A stretch of 64,000 bases of DNA from an uncultured Pseudomonadota bacterium (GTDB taxonomy: Bacteria > Pseudomonadota > Alphaproteobacteria > UBA9219). The notes beneath the pieces are model-generated. The model saw only the letters and a list, made by a program, of their open reading frames with translations, did not search any database and was not told the origin of the DNA. The stretch lies in the NCBI GenBank assembly GCA_903869345.1, contig CAIPYM010000075.1:1-64000 (forward strand). The letters run 5' to 3'. Shown here piece after piece: positions 1 through 9,921 of this stretch; the first letter of the stretch is position 1; each line of letters starts with the position of its first letter. The translations under genes were made by a program, and so were the position numbers.

Positions 1-1
1 C

Positions 2-2455
2 CCGCGCAACGACGGGAGTGTTGTGGATTTCCGCTACTACTTCGCTCAGCGCGAGGCGGTGGAGACCGTCGTTTATCTGTATGATGTGGTGGGGGCGAAA
101 GATAAGTTTGACCTCTTGCGCTTTGATGCCTCGGGTGCCGTGACCTCGGGCATGTTCGCGGAGGACTGGCTACGCCTTGTGATTAAAATGGCGACGGGAG
201 CGGGAAAGACCAAGGTTCTCAGCCTTCTTCTCGCGTGGTGCTATTTCCACAAGACGTACGAGCCCGATTCGAATCTCGCGCGGAATTTCTTGGTGATTGC
301 GCCCAACATCATTGTCCTCGACCGCATTCGTCACGATTTCGACGGCCTACGAATCTTTCATGCCGATCCTGTGTTACCGGACAACGGCTATGCGGGGCAG
401 AACTGGCGGGATGATTTCCAACTCACCCTTCACATCCAAGACGACGTGCGCGTCACGCATCCCACCGGCAACGTCTTTTTGACCAACATTCACCGCGTGT
501 ACTCGGGCGAGGCGACGACACCTTCGCTGAACGATGACGATCTGACGGATTATTTCCTGGGACCCAAGCCCGTCACGAACACCTCGGACAGCAAAGTGGA
601 TTTAGGCGTCATTGTCCGCGAGGTGGATGAGCTGGTGGTCCTGAACGACGAAGCGCATCACATTCACGACGAGCGCATGGCGTGGTTCAAATCCATTCAA
701 GACATTCACAACAAGATGAAGCACAAGGACCGTGCTCTTGCGCTACAAATTGATGTCACCGCCACGCCGCGCCACACCAACGGTGGGATTTTCGCACAGA
801 CCATCAGCGATTATCCTTTGGTAGAGGCCATTTCTCAGAACGTCGTGAAACACCCTGTGCTCCCCGACCCTGCCAGCCGCGCCAAACTGCACGAGAATCC
901 TTCGGCCCTCTTCACCGAGAAATACGAAGACTACCTGCGCCTTGGGGTGGAGGAGTGGCGCAAAGCCTACGCTGAACACATCAAAATGGGCAAAAAGGCC
1001 ATCCTTTTTGTGATGACCGACGACACCACCAACTGTGACGAAGTGGCCGCATGGCTTTCCAAAGAGTATGCGGATTTTCAGGACGCCGTCTTAACCATTC
1101 ACACCAACAAATCCGGCGAAATTGCGGAAAACAAAAAGGGGAAAGACAAGGACGAACTCGACCGACTGCGCGAGCAGGCCAACACGATTGACGGCTTGGA
1201 AAGCCCCTACAAGGCCATTGTCTCGGTTTTGATGCTGAAAGAGGGCTGGGACGTTCGCAACGTCACGACCATTGTTGGTCTTCGCGCTTACAAAGCCCTC
1301 AGCAACATTTTGCCCGAGCAAACCTTGGGGCGCGGATTGCGCCGCATGTACTACGGCACGGACATTGAGGAAAAAGTCAGCGTCATCGGCAGCCCCGCTT
1401 TTATGGAATTTGTGGAAAGCATCCAAAATGAAGGGGTTGAAATAGAGCAGGCGGCCATGGGGACGGGTTCCCAAGCCAAGGCTCCGGTTGTCATCGAAGT
1501 GGACAACGAGAATCCCAAAAAAGATTTGGAGGCTCTCGACATTCATATGCCGCGTTTGACGCCCAGGATTTACAAAGAATGGAAAGACCTCGACGATCTT
1601 GATGTTGCATCGTTCGCCCATAAAAAACTCGCCTACCGTCAGTTTTCAGAGGAAGAACAGCGTGAAATCATCTTCCGCGACATCACGACCGACGAGATCA
1701 GCCACACCACCACGCTCCCGACAGCAGGCGAAGCCGATGGTCGGAGTATCGTGGGCTTCTTCACGCAGGGCCTCATGCGTGAACTGAGGTTGGTGGGGGG
1801 GTACGATGTGCTTTACACCAAGGTGAAGGACTTTATTCACCATCACCTGTTCACCGCGCCTGTTGACCTTGATAGTCTCAATACGTTCAGAAATCTTTCG
1901 GAACCAGAGGCTACCCGCACGATCCACATCACGTTCAAGGAGCATATCAACAAGCTGACCATCAAGGATCGGGGGACGTCCGAGATTAAGGACTACATCA
2001 AGTTGAGAAACACGAGACCGTTTGTTGCAAACGAGCAGGCCTTTGTGCCTTCCAAGAAAAGCGTGTTCAACAAGACCATTGGCGACAGCCACCTGGAACT
2101 TGAGTTTGCGGCTTTCTTGGATGGATGCGAGGATATTATCTCCTTCGCTAAGAACTATATGGCCGTTGGGTTCAAAATTGACTACGTGAACAAGGACGGT
2201 GACATCTCAAATTACTTCCCTGATTTTCTTGTCAAAGTGAAGGATCAGCACGTTTGCATTGTTGAAACCAAGGGACTCGAGGACCTTGATGTTCCTCTGA
2301 AAATGGAGCGTCTCAAGCAATGGTGTGACGACATGAATCGACACAACACGGGTATCGCGTACGACTTTGTGTTTGTGGATCAGGACGGCTTTACGCGGCA
2401 TAGACCTGGGTCGTTCGCTGAGTTGCAGAGGATGTTTCAAGAGTATCAGGGCTGA
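2..2455 (+). CDS. Type III restriction-like Res subunit: DEAD/DEAH helicase with C-terminal PD-(D/E)xK nuclease; 5' end truncated by window edge
   Basis: Frame is open to the window edge (PRNDGSVVDFRYYFAQREAVET). Walker A MATGAGKT, motif II-like NDEAHH, late motif EQTLGRGLRR, and a PDFLVKVKDQHVCIVETKG nuclease-like C-terminus. Confidence 0.85.
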   Translation, partial: PRNDGSVVDFRYYFAQREAVETVVYLYDVVGAKDKFDLLRFDASGAVTSGMFAEDWLRLVIKMATGAGKTKVLSLLLAWCYFHKTYEPDSNLARNFLVIAPNIIVLDRIRHDFDGLRIFHADPVLPDNGYAGQNWRDDFQLTLHIQDDVRVTHPTGNVFLTNIHRVYSGEATTPSLNDDDLTDYFLGPKPVTNTSDSKVDLGVIVREVDELVVLNDEAHHIHDERMAWFKSIQDIHNKMKHKDRALALQIDVTATPRHTNGGIFAQTISDYPLVEAISQNVVKHPVLPDPASRAKLHENPSALFTEKYEDYLRLGVEEWRKAYAEHIKMGKKAILFVMTDDTTNCDEVAAWLSKEYADFQDAVLTIHTNKSGEIAENKKGKDKDELDRLREQANTIDGLESPYKAIVSVLMLKEGWDVRNVTTIVGLRAYKALSNILPEQTLGRGLRRMYYGTDIEEKVSVIGSPAFMEFVESIQNEGVEIEQAAMGTGSQAKAPVVIEVDNENPKKDLEALDIHMPRLTPRIYKEWKDLDDLDVASFAHKKLAYRQFSEEEQREIIFRDITTDEISHTTTLPTAGEADGRSIVGFFTQGLMRELRLVGGYDVLYTKVKDFIHHHLFTAPVDLDSLNTFRNLSEPEATRTIHITFKEHINKLTIKDRGTSEIKDYIKLRNTRPFVANEQAFVPSKKSVFNKTIGDSHLELEFAAFLDGCEDIISFAKNYMAVGFKIDYVNKDGDISNYFPDFLVKVKDQHVCIVETKGLEDLDVPLKMERLKQWCDDMNRHNTGIAYDFVFVDQDGFTRHRPGSFAELQRMFQEYQG

Positions 2456-2471
2456 GTGCTCGTTTTCAGGG

Positions 2472-2503
2472 TTGACTCACCGGTTGTTTAGCTTATACTA
2501 AAC
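2472..2503 (+). promoter_or_regulatory. Sigma70-like promoter of the serine recombinase with an overlapping palindrome
   Basis: TTGACT (2472-2477), 16-nt spacer, TATACT (2494-2499). Perfect inverted repeat GTTTAG-CTTATA-CTAAAC (2486-2503) covers the -10. ATG at 2507. Confidence 0.6.
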
Positions 2504-2506
2504 ACC

Positions 2507-4081
2507 ATGAAGCGAGCCCCCTCCCCCCAAGCCATCACCACTGCCAAAGCGGTTTTGTATGCCCGCGTTTCCTCGAAAGAGCAGGAAAAAGAAGGGTATT
2601 CAATACCGGCGCAGGTGAAACTGATTCGGGAATATGCCGCCCGAAATGACATGCTGATTGTGCGCGAGTTTGAGGACGTGGAGACGGCCAAGCAGACAGG
2701 CCGCACCAGCTTCAAAGAAATGCTGGATTACCTGAAAGCTAATCCCGACGTGAGAAATCTGTTGGTTGAAAAGACCGATCGGCTTTATCGGAACTTGCGC
2801 GACTACATCAGCCTCGACGAAGTGGGCGTTGCCGTCCATTTGGTGAAGGAAGGCGAGGTTATTTCCGATAGCTCCAAATCATCCGCTAAATTCATGCACG
2901 GCATCCGTGTGTTGATGGCCAAAAACTATGTGGACAACCTTTCGGAGGAGGCCAAGAAGGGCATGGCGGAAAAAGCGGCGCAGGGTATTTGGCCGACGTG
3001 CGCTCCCTTCGGTTATAAAAACGTCGTCAGGGACGATGGGCGGCGAATCATTGTGACCGATTCTGAAGTTGCCCCCATCATCCGGCAGATTTTTGAATGG
3101 TATGCGTCAGGGCGGTATAGCCTTAGAGAAATCAGCCAACTGGTTGCCGATAGCGGCATGCGTACCAGATACAAAAAGGAAAGATTGCATATTTCGGCAA
3201 TCCACAAGTTGCTGCAACACCGCATTTATACCGGCGAATTTGAATGGAAAGGCCAGATTCATCAGGGCTTGCACGAACCCATTGTCAGCAAGGAACTTTG
3301 GCGAAAAGTGCAGGATTTGCTTGACGCGGGGCGGCGCAAAACGTCTTCCAGCAAACACAAGGACATGGTGGCGTTTTCCGGGCTGATCAAATGCGCCCAT
3401 TGCGGCTGTTCCCTGGTAGGAGACGTGAAAAAGGAGAAGTACGTCTATTATCGGTGCAGCGGCTTTAAGGGGAAATGCGGTGAGCCTTACGTCCGGCAAG
3501 AGCATTTTGATGGTCAGTTCTCCGCCTTGCTGGACAGCCTCAAATTCGATGATGAAGTTTTGGCGTGGGTGAAACAGGCTTTGAAGGACAGCTTCGGGGA
3601 CCAACAAAAACTGCATGACGAAAGCCTTGGCCGCCTTCGGGCGGAAATGGACCAGATCCACAAGCGGCTGGAAGGGCTTTATCTCGACAAGTTGGATGGC
3701 CGAATCACGCTGGATGTTTATGACCGGCTATCCAGCGAATGGCAGGAACAACGGAAAAAATTGACGGCGCAGGTGCAATCCCACCAGCAAGCCAGCGACA
3801 CCTACCACATGGACGGCGTGTTGCTTCTCGAACTCGCCCAAAATGCCCGTAGGCTCTACGAATCACAGCCTCCGCACGAAAAACGGCGGCTCTTGGATAT
3901 TTTAGTATCGAACTGCACATGGGGCGGTGAAGAGTTTAAGCCAACCCTCAAGCAACCCTTTGACCTAATTGCGAAAACCAACGCCAAAGCAAAAACGGCT
4001 TTGATATCGAGGACCTCAAAAACGACCGCGACTGAAATATGGCTCCCCGAGACGGACTCGAACCGCCGACCCGGTGATTAA
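2507..4081 (+). CDS. Large serine recombinase (resolvase, recombinase and zinc-ribbon domains)
   Basis: VLYARVSSKEQEKEGYSIPAQ N-terminus; recombinase domain; zinc ribbon CAHCGCSLVGDVKKEKYVYYRCSGFKGKC; coiled-coil C-terminus. The last residues (TDSNRRPGD) are encoded by the antisense of tRNA-Asn. Confidence 0.92.
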   Translation: MKRAPSPQAITTAKAVLYARVSSKEQEKEGYSIPAQVKLIREYAARNDMLIVREFEDVETAKQTGRTSFKEMLDYLKANPDVRNLLVEKTDRLYRNLRDYISLDEVGVAVHLVKEGEVISDSSKSSAKFMHGIRVLMAKNYVDNLSEEAKKGMAEKAAQGIWPTCAPFGYKNVVRDDGRRIIVTDSEVAPIIRQIFEWYASGRYSLREISQLVADSGMRTRYKKERLHISAIHKLLQHRIYTGEFEWKGQIHQGLHEPIVSKELWRKVQDLLDAGRRKTSSSKHKDMVAFSGLIKCAHCGCSLVGDVKKEKYVYYRCSGFKGKCGEPYVRQEHFDGQFSALLDSLKFDDEVLAWVKQALKDSFGDQQKLHDESLGRLRAEMDQIHKRLEGLYLDKLDGRITLDVYDRLSSEWQEQRKKLTAQVQSHQQASDTYHMDGVLLLELAQNARRLYESQPPHEKRRLLDILVSNCTWGGEEFKPTLKQPFDLIAKTNAKAKTALISRTSKTTATEIWLPETDSNRRPGD

Positions 4082-4115
4082 CAGTCACCTGCTCTACCAG
4101 CTGAGCTACCGGGGA
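4040..4115 (-). tRNA. tRNA-Asn (anticodon GTT), CCA encoded
   Basis: Reverse complement TCCCCGGTAGCTCAGCTGGTAGAGCAGGTGACTGTTAATCACCGGGTCGGCGGTTCGAGTCCGTCTCGGGGAGCCA folds as a cloverleaf; anticodon loop CTGTTAA. Confidence 0.95.
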
Positions 4116-4465
4116 ATCGGGCGCACTTTAGCGAGGGTTCTCGGGAGCCGCAACGGGATTCCTAGGGGAATTCGTAAAAAACCTTTTTTCTGCTCTGGAC
4201 GTGCACGAAACTTTGGGGTAAAAGCCCTCTCGGTTAAAGGTCGTGGGAGGCCTCCCCCCTTCTTGGTATCCCCAGGGGGATCAGAGGCCGCACCACGTCG
4301 CCACCGCTTAAGGCTTTCGGGTCGTCAGGGGGTGGGCCCAACGGGGGAAACTCTTCGGAGAGTCCTTCCATAAGGTGAACAAACATCGTCCGCGCCTTCA
4401 TGCGGAAGGTGAGGCGCGTGTGCGCCGCGAGGTTTCAGGGGACAGAACGCACGAGGGAGACGATC

Positions 4466-4894
4466 ATGGCCAAAGAAATTGTCGGGCTTATCAAGCTGCA
4501 GATTGGTGCAGGAGCCGCAAACCCCTCGCCGCCGGTGGGTCCGGCGCTCGGGCAACGCGGGCTGAACATCATGGACTTCTGCAAGCAGTTCAACGCCCGC
4601 ACGCAAAATTTCGAAAAAGGCATGCCGATCCCCGTCGTCATCACGGCATTTTCGGACCGCAGCTTCACGTTCATCATCAAGAAGCCCCCGAACAGCTATT
4701 ACATCAAGAAGGCGGCCAAGCTGGAAGGCGGCTCCAAGACGCCGGGACTCACCAGCGCGGGGAGCATCACGATGGCTCAAGCGCGTGAGATTGCGAAAGA
4801 TAAAATGGTCGACATGAACGCCAACGACCTTGAAGCGGCTTGCCGCATGATCGTCGGTTCGGCGCGTTCCATGGGCATTCAGGTGAAGGAGTAA
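4466..4894 (+). CDS. rplK: 50S ribosomal protein L11
   Basis: [44 protein letters not shown]. Confidence 0.98.
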   Translation: MAKEIVGLIKLQIGAGAANPSPPVGPALGQRGLNIMDFCKQFNARTQNFEKGMPIPVVITAFSDRSFTFIIKKPPNSYYIKKAAKLEGGSKTPGLTSAGSITMAQAREIAKDKMVDMNANDLEAACRMIVGSARSMGIQVKE

Positions 4895-4899
4895 GACGG

Positions 4900-5610
4900 A
4901 TGGCTTCGCACGGTAAAAAATTTCGCGCCGCTTTGACGCACGTGGACCGGAAAAAAATCTACCCGCTTACGGAAGCTCTTCGCCTGGTGATCGCCAACGC
5001 GAAAAGCGCGAGCCGGAAGTTCGATGAGACGGTGGAAGTCGCCCTGAATCTGGGCGTGGACACCAAGCTGTCGGACCAAATGGTGCGCGGCGTTGTGCAG
5101 CTCCCCCATGGCACCGGCAAGACCGTGCGTGTGGCCGTTTTCGCCAAGGCCGAAAAAGCCGATGCAGCGCAAAAGGCCGGGGCGGACATCGTGGGCGCAG
5201 AAGAGCTGGCCGAAAAGATCCTCGCGGGCTTCACGGACTTTGACCGCGTGATCGCAACCCCCGACATGATGGTGATCGTCGGTAAGCTCGGAAAAGTCCT
5301 CGGGCCGCGCGGCCTGATGCCAAACCCCAAGCTTGGTACCGTCACGCCCAACGTCGTGGAGGCCGTGAAAGCTGCCAAGGCGGGCTCCATTGAGTTCCGC
5401 GCTGAAAAAGCCGGAATCGTGCAGGCGGGCGTCGGGAAGATCAGCTTCTCGGAACAGGCACTGACCGACAACATTCATGCGTTCATCGGTGCCATCCTGC
5501 GGGCCCGCCCCGCCGGTGTGAAGGGGACGTACCTCAACCGCGTGACGCTGTCGTCCACCATGGGACCCGGTGTGCGCGTGGACACGTCGTCCGTCAGCGC
5601 GGCAGGGTAA
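4900..5610 (+). CDS. rplA: 50S ribosomal protein L1
   Basis: L1 signatures including [22 protein letters not shown]; directly downstream of rplK. Confidence 0.98.
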   Translation: MASHGKKFRAALTHVDRKKIYPLTEALRLVIANAKSASRKFDETVEVALNLGVDTKLSDQMVRGVVQLPHGTGKTVRVAVFAKAEKADAAQKAGADIVGAEELAEKILAGFTDFDRVIATPDMMVIVGKLGKVLGPRGLMPNPKLGTVTPNVVEAVKAAKAGSIEFRAEKAGIVQAGVGKISFSEQALTDNIHAFIGAILRARPAGVKGTYLNRVTLSSTMGPGVRVDTSSVSAAG

Positions 5611-5820
5611 ACGGGCTCTTTCAAGGGATCGTGACGGAAGGCATACATAAGCCCCGAAGGGGTTTTCGTGTCCTCGCGGCTTGAAAACGGAAACAAAACA
5701 CGGAGGTCTTACCCTCCGTCCAACAAGTCGATGTTAAGGTATTTCTTCGGAACTGCGTCCTCTTGAGGTGTACCCCCGAGAGGGGGGGATTGATTCACCC
5801 TAACCCCGACGGATGTTGAA

Positions 5821-7458
5821 CTAGACGACTTTGTCGACCCCGTTGGTTGTTGTTGAGGTCGTGGGAGCTAGGCCCCCGTTTTTCTGCTCGGACACTTGGA
5901 CTTTCCGTGATTCCGTCGCGTCTTGATCACCATCCGAATCCTTCGCCGCTTGTTGGAGACCTGCGGTCGGAGCACGCACGGGAAGGGAAGACGAACTGAT
6001 GGGAGGAACGCTCATGAATAACTCCTGGTCGAGAGAGAAGGACGCATTCAGAGCCGCCGATTCGCTGGAGCGACTCGACACGTTTCGGGAAGAAGAAGCC
6101 TCCCCTCTGTTTGTTGAAGGATGGCCGCTTTGTTGGTGTTCGAACAGCGCGGCGAGTTCCAGGTGGGCGCTGCCGAGGAACTGGTCCACGGCCTGAAGGT
6201 TCGAAAGGCGATACCCCCCTTGGATCAGAATCTTGGCGTCGCGGGCAAAGCTGGGCGGATCGCAGCTGATCGCAACGACGCGCGGAACGGTGCTTTGCGC
6301 CAGGGCACGGGCCTGGACCAATGCGCCACCACGGGGCGGGTCGAACAGAACGGCTGTGAAGGACGCGAGTTCGGTCGGCGTGAAGGGCTCCCGCATAAGG
6401 TTTCGCGTCAGGACGTGCAGGGAGGCGGCAGGGCCCAAGGTTCTTGTCCCGCGGCCAAGGGCTTCGGTTGCGTCCCCGGCCACGTCCGCGCAGGTCACGG
6501 CGTGGAAAAGCCCGCGCAGAGAAAGCCCAAACGCGCCAAGGCCGCTGAAAAGGTCCAGAAAGGCTCCCCTCCCCCCCCCGAGAGGGGCGAGGGCGTTGTG
6601 CGCGAACGCGACCAGAGCGGACTCACCTTCTGCACTGGCTTGCAAGAACGCTCCGGGCGGAAAGGGCACGCGAAGGCCGCCGTAGTTCAAGAAAAGGGGC
6701 CTGCGGTGCGCGAGAGGCTCCACCGGACTTCGGTCCCAACGACGCCACGAAAGTTGTGCGAGGTCGTTGGCCTCGGCCATGGCGCCGAGGGTTTCTCGCT
6801 GCTCCAAGCTGAGGTCAGCGCCCTCGTTGGTACGGCTTCTTTCGTCGGCCCCGCCGCCAACCACGACAACGTCCAAGCCCTCGGGCAATCGCGTCATCTG
6901 CACATCGCAGGAGCCCTTGGGTGCAAGGAAGCGAGCTAGAAACGGACGCAAGAGTCCGGCATACCGAAGCAAATCGGGATGCGCGACCGGGCAGGCGTCC
7001 ACGTCCACCACTTCGGTGCTGTGCCAGGCGTTGAATCCCAGGACAACCCCCTCCCGCACGCGCCTCACGGCAAGGCGAACACGGCGACGCGACCCCCAGG
7101 GGACCCTAACGGGGGACTCCCACGGCCAGGGTCCGACGAGACCTTCACGCGTCAGGGCGTGCTCGGCCCCGGCGATTTTCCAGGCCGTTACAGCCTCGGG
7201 ATGCAGGTGCTGCAAACGGCACCCACCGCAACGCGGAAACAGGGGACAGGGCGGGTCCACGCGGTCCGGGCTCGGCTCAAGAATCGCACAAAGACGCGGG
7301 GGGTTGGTTCCGAGGTCCACGCGCACGCGCTCGCCCGGAAGGGCACCGGGCACGGCAACACGTTCGCCCTCGGCATCGACCGCCAAACCATCGCCCAGGT
7401 GTCCAAGGGCGTTGATCGTGAGCTCACCCACAGAACCCTGGGCCGTGGGTACCGTCAC
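5821..7458 (-). CDS. 23S rRNA (uracil-5-)-methyltransferase, RumA/RlmD-like, with about 110-aa Ser/Thr-rich C-terminal extension
   Basis: TRAM-like N-terminus, CPLFPRCGGCRLQH cysteine motif, DLFSGLGAFGLSL SAM motif, AISCDPPSFARD; tail follows LELAALFEH. Confidence 0.85.
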   Translation of the reverse strand: MTVPTAQGSVGELTINALGHLGDGLAVDAEGERVAVPGALPGERVRVDLGTNPPRLCAILEPSPDRVDPPCPLFPRCGGCRLQHLHPEAVTAWKIAGAEHALTREGLVGPWPWESPVRVPWGSRRRVRLAVRRVREGVVLGFNAWHSTEVVDVDACPVAHPDLLRYAGLLRPFLARFLAPKGSCDVQMTRLPEGLDVVVVGGGADERSRTNEGADLSLEQRETLGAMAEANDLAQLSWRRWDRSPVEPLAHRRPLFLNYGGLRVPFPPGAFLQASAEGESALVAFAHNALAPLGGGRGAFLDLFSGLGAFGLSLRGLFHAVTCADVAGDATEALGRGTRTLGPAASLHVLTRNLMREPFTPTELASFTAVLFDPPRGGALVQARALAQSTVPRVVAISCDPPSFARDAKILIQGGYRLSNLQAVDQFLGSAHLELAALFEHQQSGHPSTNRGEASSSRNVSSRSSESAALNASFSLDQELFMSVPPISSSSLPVRAPTAGLQQAAKDSDGDQDATESRKVQVSEQKNGGLAPTTSTTTNGVDKVV

Positions 7459-9794
7459 GGCGTTGAGGTTCCTGTAAGCCCGCCCAGTGTTCCTCCCGTT
7501 TTAAGCCCGCCGATGTTCTTGAGGTAAAGCGTGAGAATCACGGACGTGCCGGTTTGGAGATCCAGGCGATTCGTGTAGTCCTTGGACACCTGGATACCCC
7601 CCTCAAGGCATTCGTCTTTGTACGACACACCGATGGAGGAGGATCGCGGCCCAGGGTTCAAGGAAAGAGCTTGCTGGTGATACGCCGAAAACGTCCAGAA
7701 CGTGCGAAAGGCCGAGGACACCCCCACGGTCACGGCCTTCACCCCTTGAGTCGTGCCGGTTGTGCCTGCCAAGGTCACGGCGGTGGGGGGAGCCTCAAGG
7801 TACGTGAGGGAAGGCCGAAACACCGGGACGCCCGCCGAAGCGTGCAGCGTTTGACGTTCAAGGCTGCCTGTCGAGGAGCTCAGCCGAAAGCTGTAGTCCG
7901 CAATCAACCAGTCGGCGGGGCTGAGCTCCACGCGCCCCACGTAATCGGACCACGGGGTCCGGATTCCTGCTGCGGCGAGAAGGGGATCTTCCGACCCGAG
8001 GCGGTACACCTGGCCCACGATGGATTCGAGCCGTGCCCCGTTGTCGCCCACAAGGGCGTTACGGGCTCCGTAGGCGACGCGCGTGCCGCCTTCCACCCGG
8101 TCGTATCCTGTGAATCGGTTGCTGGAAAAGAGGTTGGTTTCATCGAACTCAACGTCCAGGCTGTCCTCGTTGGGAATCGTGGGGTGCGTGTTCACCGTCG
8201 GCGCGATGTCCACGACTCCGATGGGTTCAAAGATCTGCTGATATCCGTCGCCTCGCCGAGCCAGAGGGTACCGCGCCAAAAGACTGCCCTGGGTGAAGGG
8301 CCGACTCGCAAGGGCCGTGCCTGTGGGCGTGGACGTCGTGCCATCCGCCGAGGAGGTGAACGTGTTGGTGGCCCAATAATTATCGACCCGCGCGAGGCCC
8401 GTAAGAGTCGTCACAAGGCCCGTGGCGTTGATCCATTCGCGCTGCCAATCGGTGTTCAACGACAATCGCCGCACATCGGCCCCTTGACGGGTGATGTCCG
8501 TGACGCGATCACGCGTGATAGCCAAAAGCCCCCCCCCGATCGACCAACGACCCCCGAGGGTTTGCCCAGGCTCTCCGAGGGCTTGAAACTGCATATCCGG
8601 CGTGACCCAGGGGGACACTTGATGAAGGCCAGGGCGAAGATCTTGGAACGCGTAAAGGTTGGCGGCGGCGTAGTTGCGGCCCTCAAACCCCTCCAACGTT
8701 CCACGGCTGATGAGCGTGTTGGTGTCGGGTATGGAGATTCGGTACCGGGGCAGGTAGCTCTTGTCCGAAACCCACGCGGTGTCGGACGTGAACCGCCACA
8801 CGGGCGTGAGGTCAAAGAGCGTTTTGCCGAACAGATGCCCACGCCACCTTTGGCCCTTGTCGACGCCATACTCGCTCACAAAGTCGGCGTTGACGAAGCT
8901 TCCGTGCCAAGCCATTTGGCCATTGGTCAAACGATAACGCCACAACGCATCAAGTTGAACCTTATCGTTTTGGCTAAATGTCGGCGTCGTGATGAGGTCG
9001 CTGTTGGGGGCAAGATCCCAGTAGTACGGCGTCCGCACGAAGGGTCCCGTGTACGTGTTGGTGCCAATGCTGGGAATCAGCAAGCCTTGGCGACGTCTTA
9101 CGGTCGGATCGGGGTGGGCAAAATAGGGCAGGTAGAGGACGGGGAAATCCCAAAAGTTGACGGTCGCATCCCGGTACATCACGTTTTTCTTTTCGCTATC
9201 ATGGGTAACGCGCACACCCTTGATGCTCCAAAGGGGCGGAGCCTCGGGGTTGTCCTTGCAGAGGTTACAGGCTGAATAAACACCCCGATCCGCTACAATC
9301 CAACGCTTGGCGTAGCGACGCGCGTCCTGAGCCGCAAAGCGCGAAGTGTCGGGGAACAGAACCCCCGCTTTGTCCACAAACCCTTGGGAAAGATCGCTGG
9401 TTAATTCGGCCGAATCCCCGAACAACACCTCGCCCGCGGGCTCCATCGCCACGACGTGCCCTTCGGCATGCAGCCGGTCATGGATTTTGTCGTAAGCGGC
9501 GCGATCCGCCCGCACCAAACGTGCGCCTTGCGTAATCTCCACATGCCCGATGGCCGTGAGGATGGAGGTCCGCTGGTTGGAGAAAAGGACATCGGCGCGA
9601 ATCAGGACGGGCTCGTGCCGTGGCGGAGGCGTTTGCGGGGAGGGGAGCGGTGTGCTGGTGGGTGGGGATGCGGGGTCGCGCAAAGCGGCGGCGGCCTTGG
9701 CCTCGGAGGTGACAAGACCAACGCCAAGACCGACGACGGCCAAGGCCGCGACAATCCTGGATCCAAGGCGCAAGACGGGAGAAAGCGAACGCAT
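7455..9794 (-). CDS. lptD: LPS-assembly protein LptD
   Basis: OstA-like N-terminus, LPYFAHPDPTVRRRQGLLIPSIG and long beta-barrel region. Start placed at MRSLSPVLRLG; ORF is open to 9890. Confidence 0.9.
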   Translation of the reverse strand: MRSLSPVLRLGSRIVAALAVVGLGVGLVTSEAKAAAALRDPASPPTSTPLPSPQTPPPRHEPVLIRADVLFSNQRTSILTAIGHVEITQGARLVRADRAAYDKIHDRLHAEGHVVAMEPAGEVLFGDSAELTSDLSQGFVDKAGVLFPDTSRFAAQDARRYAKRWIVADRGVYSACNLCKDNPEAPPLWSIKGVRVTHDSEKKNVMYRDATVNFWDFPVLYLPYFAHPDPTVRRRQGLLIPSIGTNTYTGPFVRTPYYWDLAPNSDLITTPTFSQNDKVQLDALWRYRLTNGQMAWHGSFVNADFVSEYGVDKGQRWRGHLFGKTLFDLTPVWRFTSDTAWVSDKSYLPRYRISIPDTNTLISRGTLEGFEGRNYAAANLYAFQDLRPGLHQVSPWVTPDMQFQALGEPGQTLGGRWSIGGGLLAITRDRVTDITRQGADVRRLSLNTDWQREWINATGLVTTLTGLARVDNYWATNTFTSSADGTTSTPTGTALASRPFTQGSLLARYPLARRGDGYQQIFEPIGVVDIAPTVNTHPTIPNEDSLDVEFDETNLFSSNRFTGYDRVEGGTRVAYGARNALVGDNGARLESIVGQVYRLGSEDPLLAAAGIRTPWSDYVGRVELSPADWLIADYSFRLSSSTGSLERQTLHASAGVPVFRPSLTYLEAPPTAVTLAGTTGTTQGVKAVTVGVSSAFRTFWTFSAYHQQALSLNPGPRSSSIGVSYKDECLEGGIQVSKDYTNRLDLQTGTSVILTLYLKNIGGLKTGGTLGGLTGTSTP

Positions 9795-9921
9795 GCGCCA
9801 AGAAGTGCCAGACCCGCCCCGCCGGGGCAAGTCAGCTGAGCGACCCCTCATCGCTTCCTCCCTGTTGCACAATAAAAAATCATAACCCACGGCTTATGGC
9901 GAGAGGTTTTTGACCAAACGA

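Noticed and set aside
1091-1621. Long opposite-strand ORFs within the Res gene and in many other genes (e.g. 12307-13725 +, 37705-39117 +, 14497-15981 +, 7554-9275 +)
   Set aside because: Shadow ORFs on the antisense of clearly identified GC-rich genes; translations are low-complexity or Arg/Pro-rich without motifs.
4074-4373. 99-aa plus-strand ORF just after the recombinase
   Set aside because: Begins in the tRNA antisense and has no recognizable motif; composition suggests non-coding leader.
5648-5722. Small hairpins after rplA (GCCCCGAAGGGG; ACGGAGG...CCTCCGT)
   Set aside because: Plausible termination or leader remnants but no clear T-tract or conserved L10-leader fold could be established by eye.
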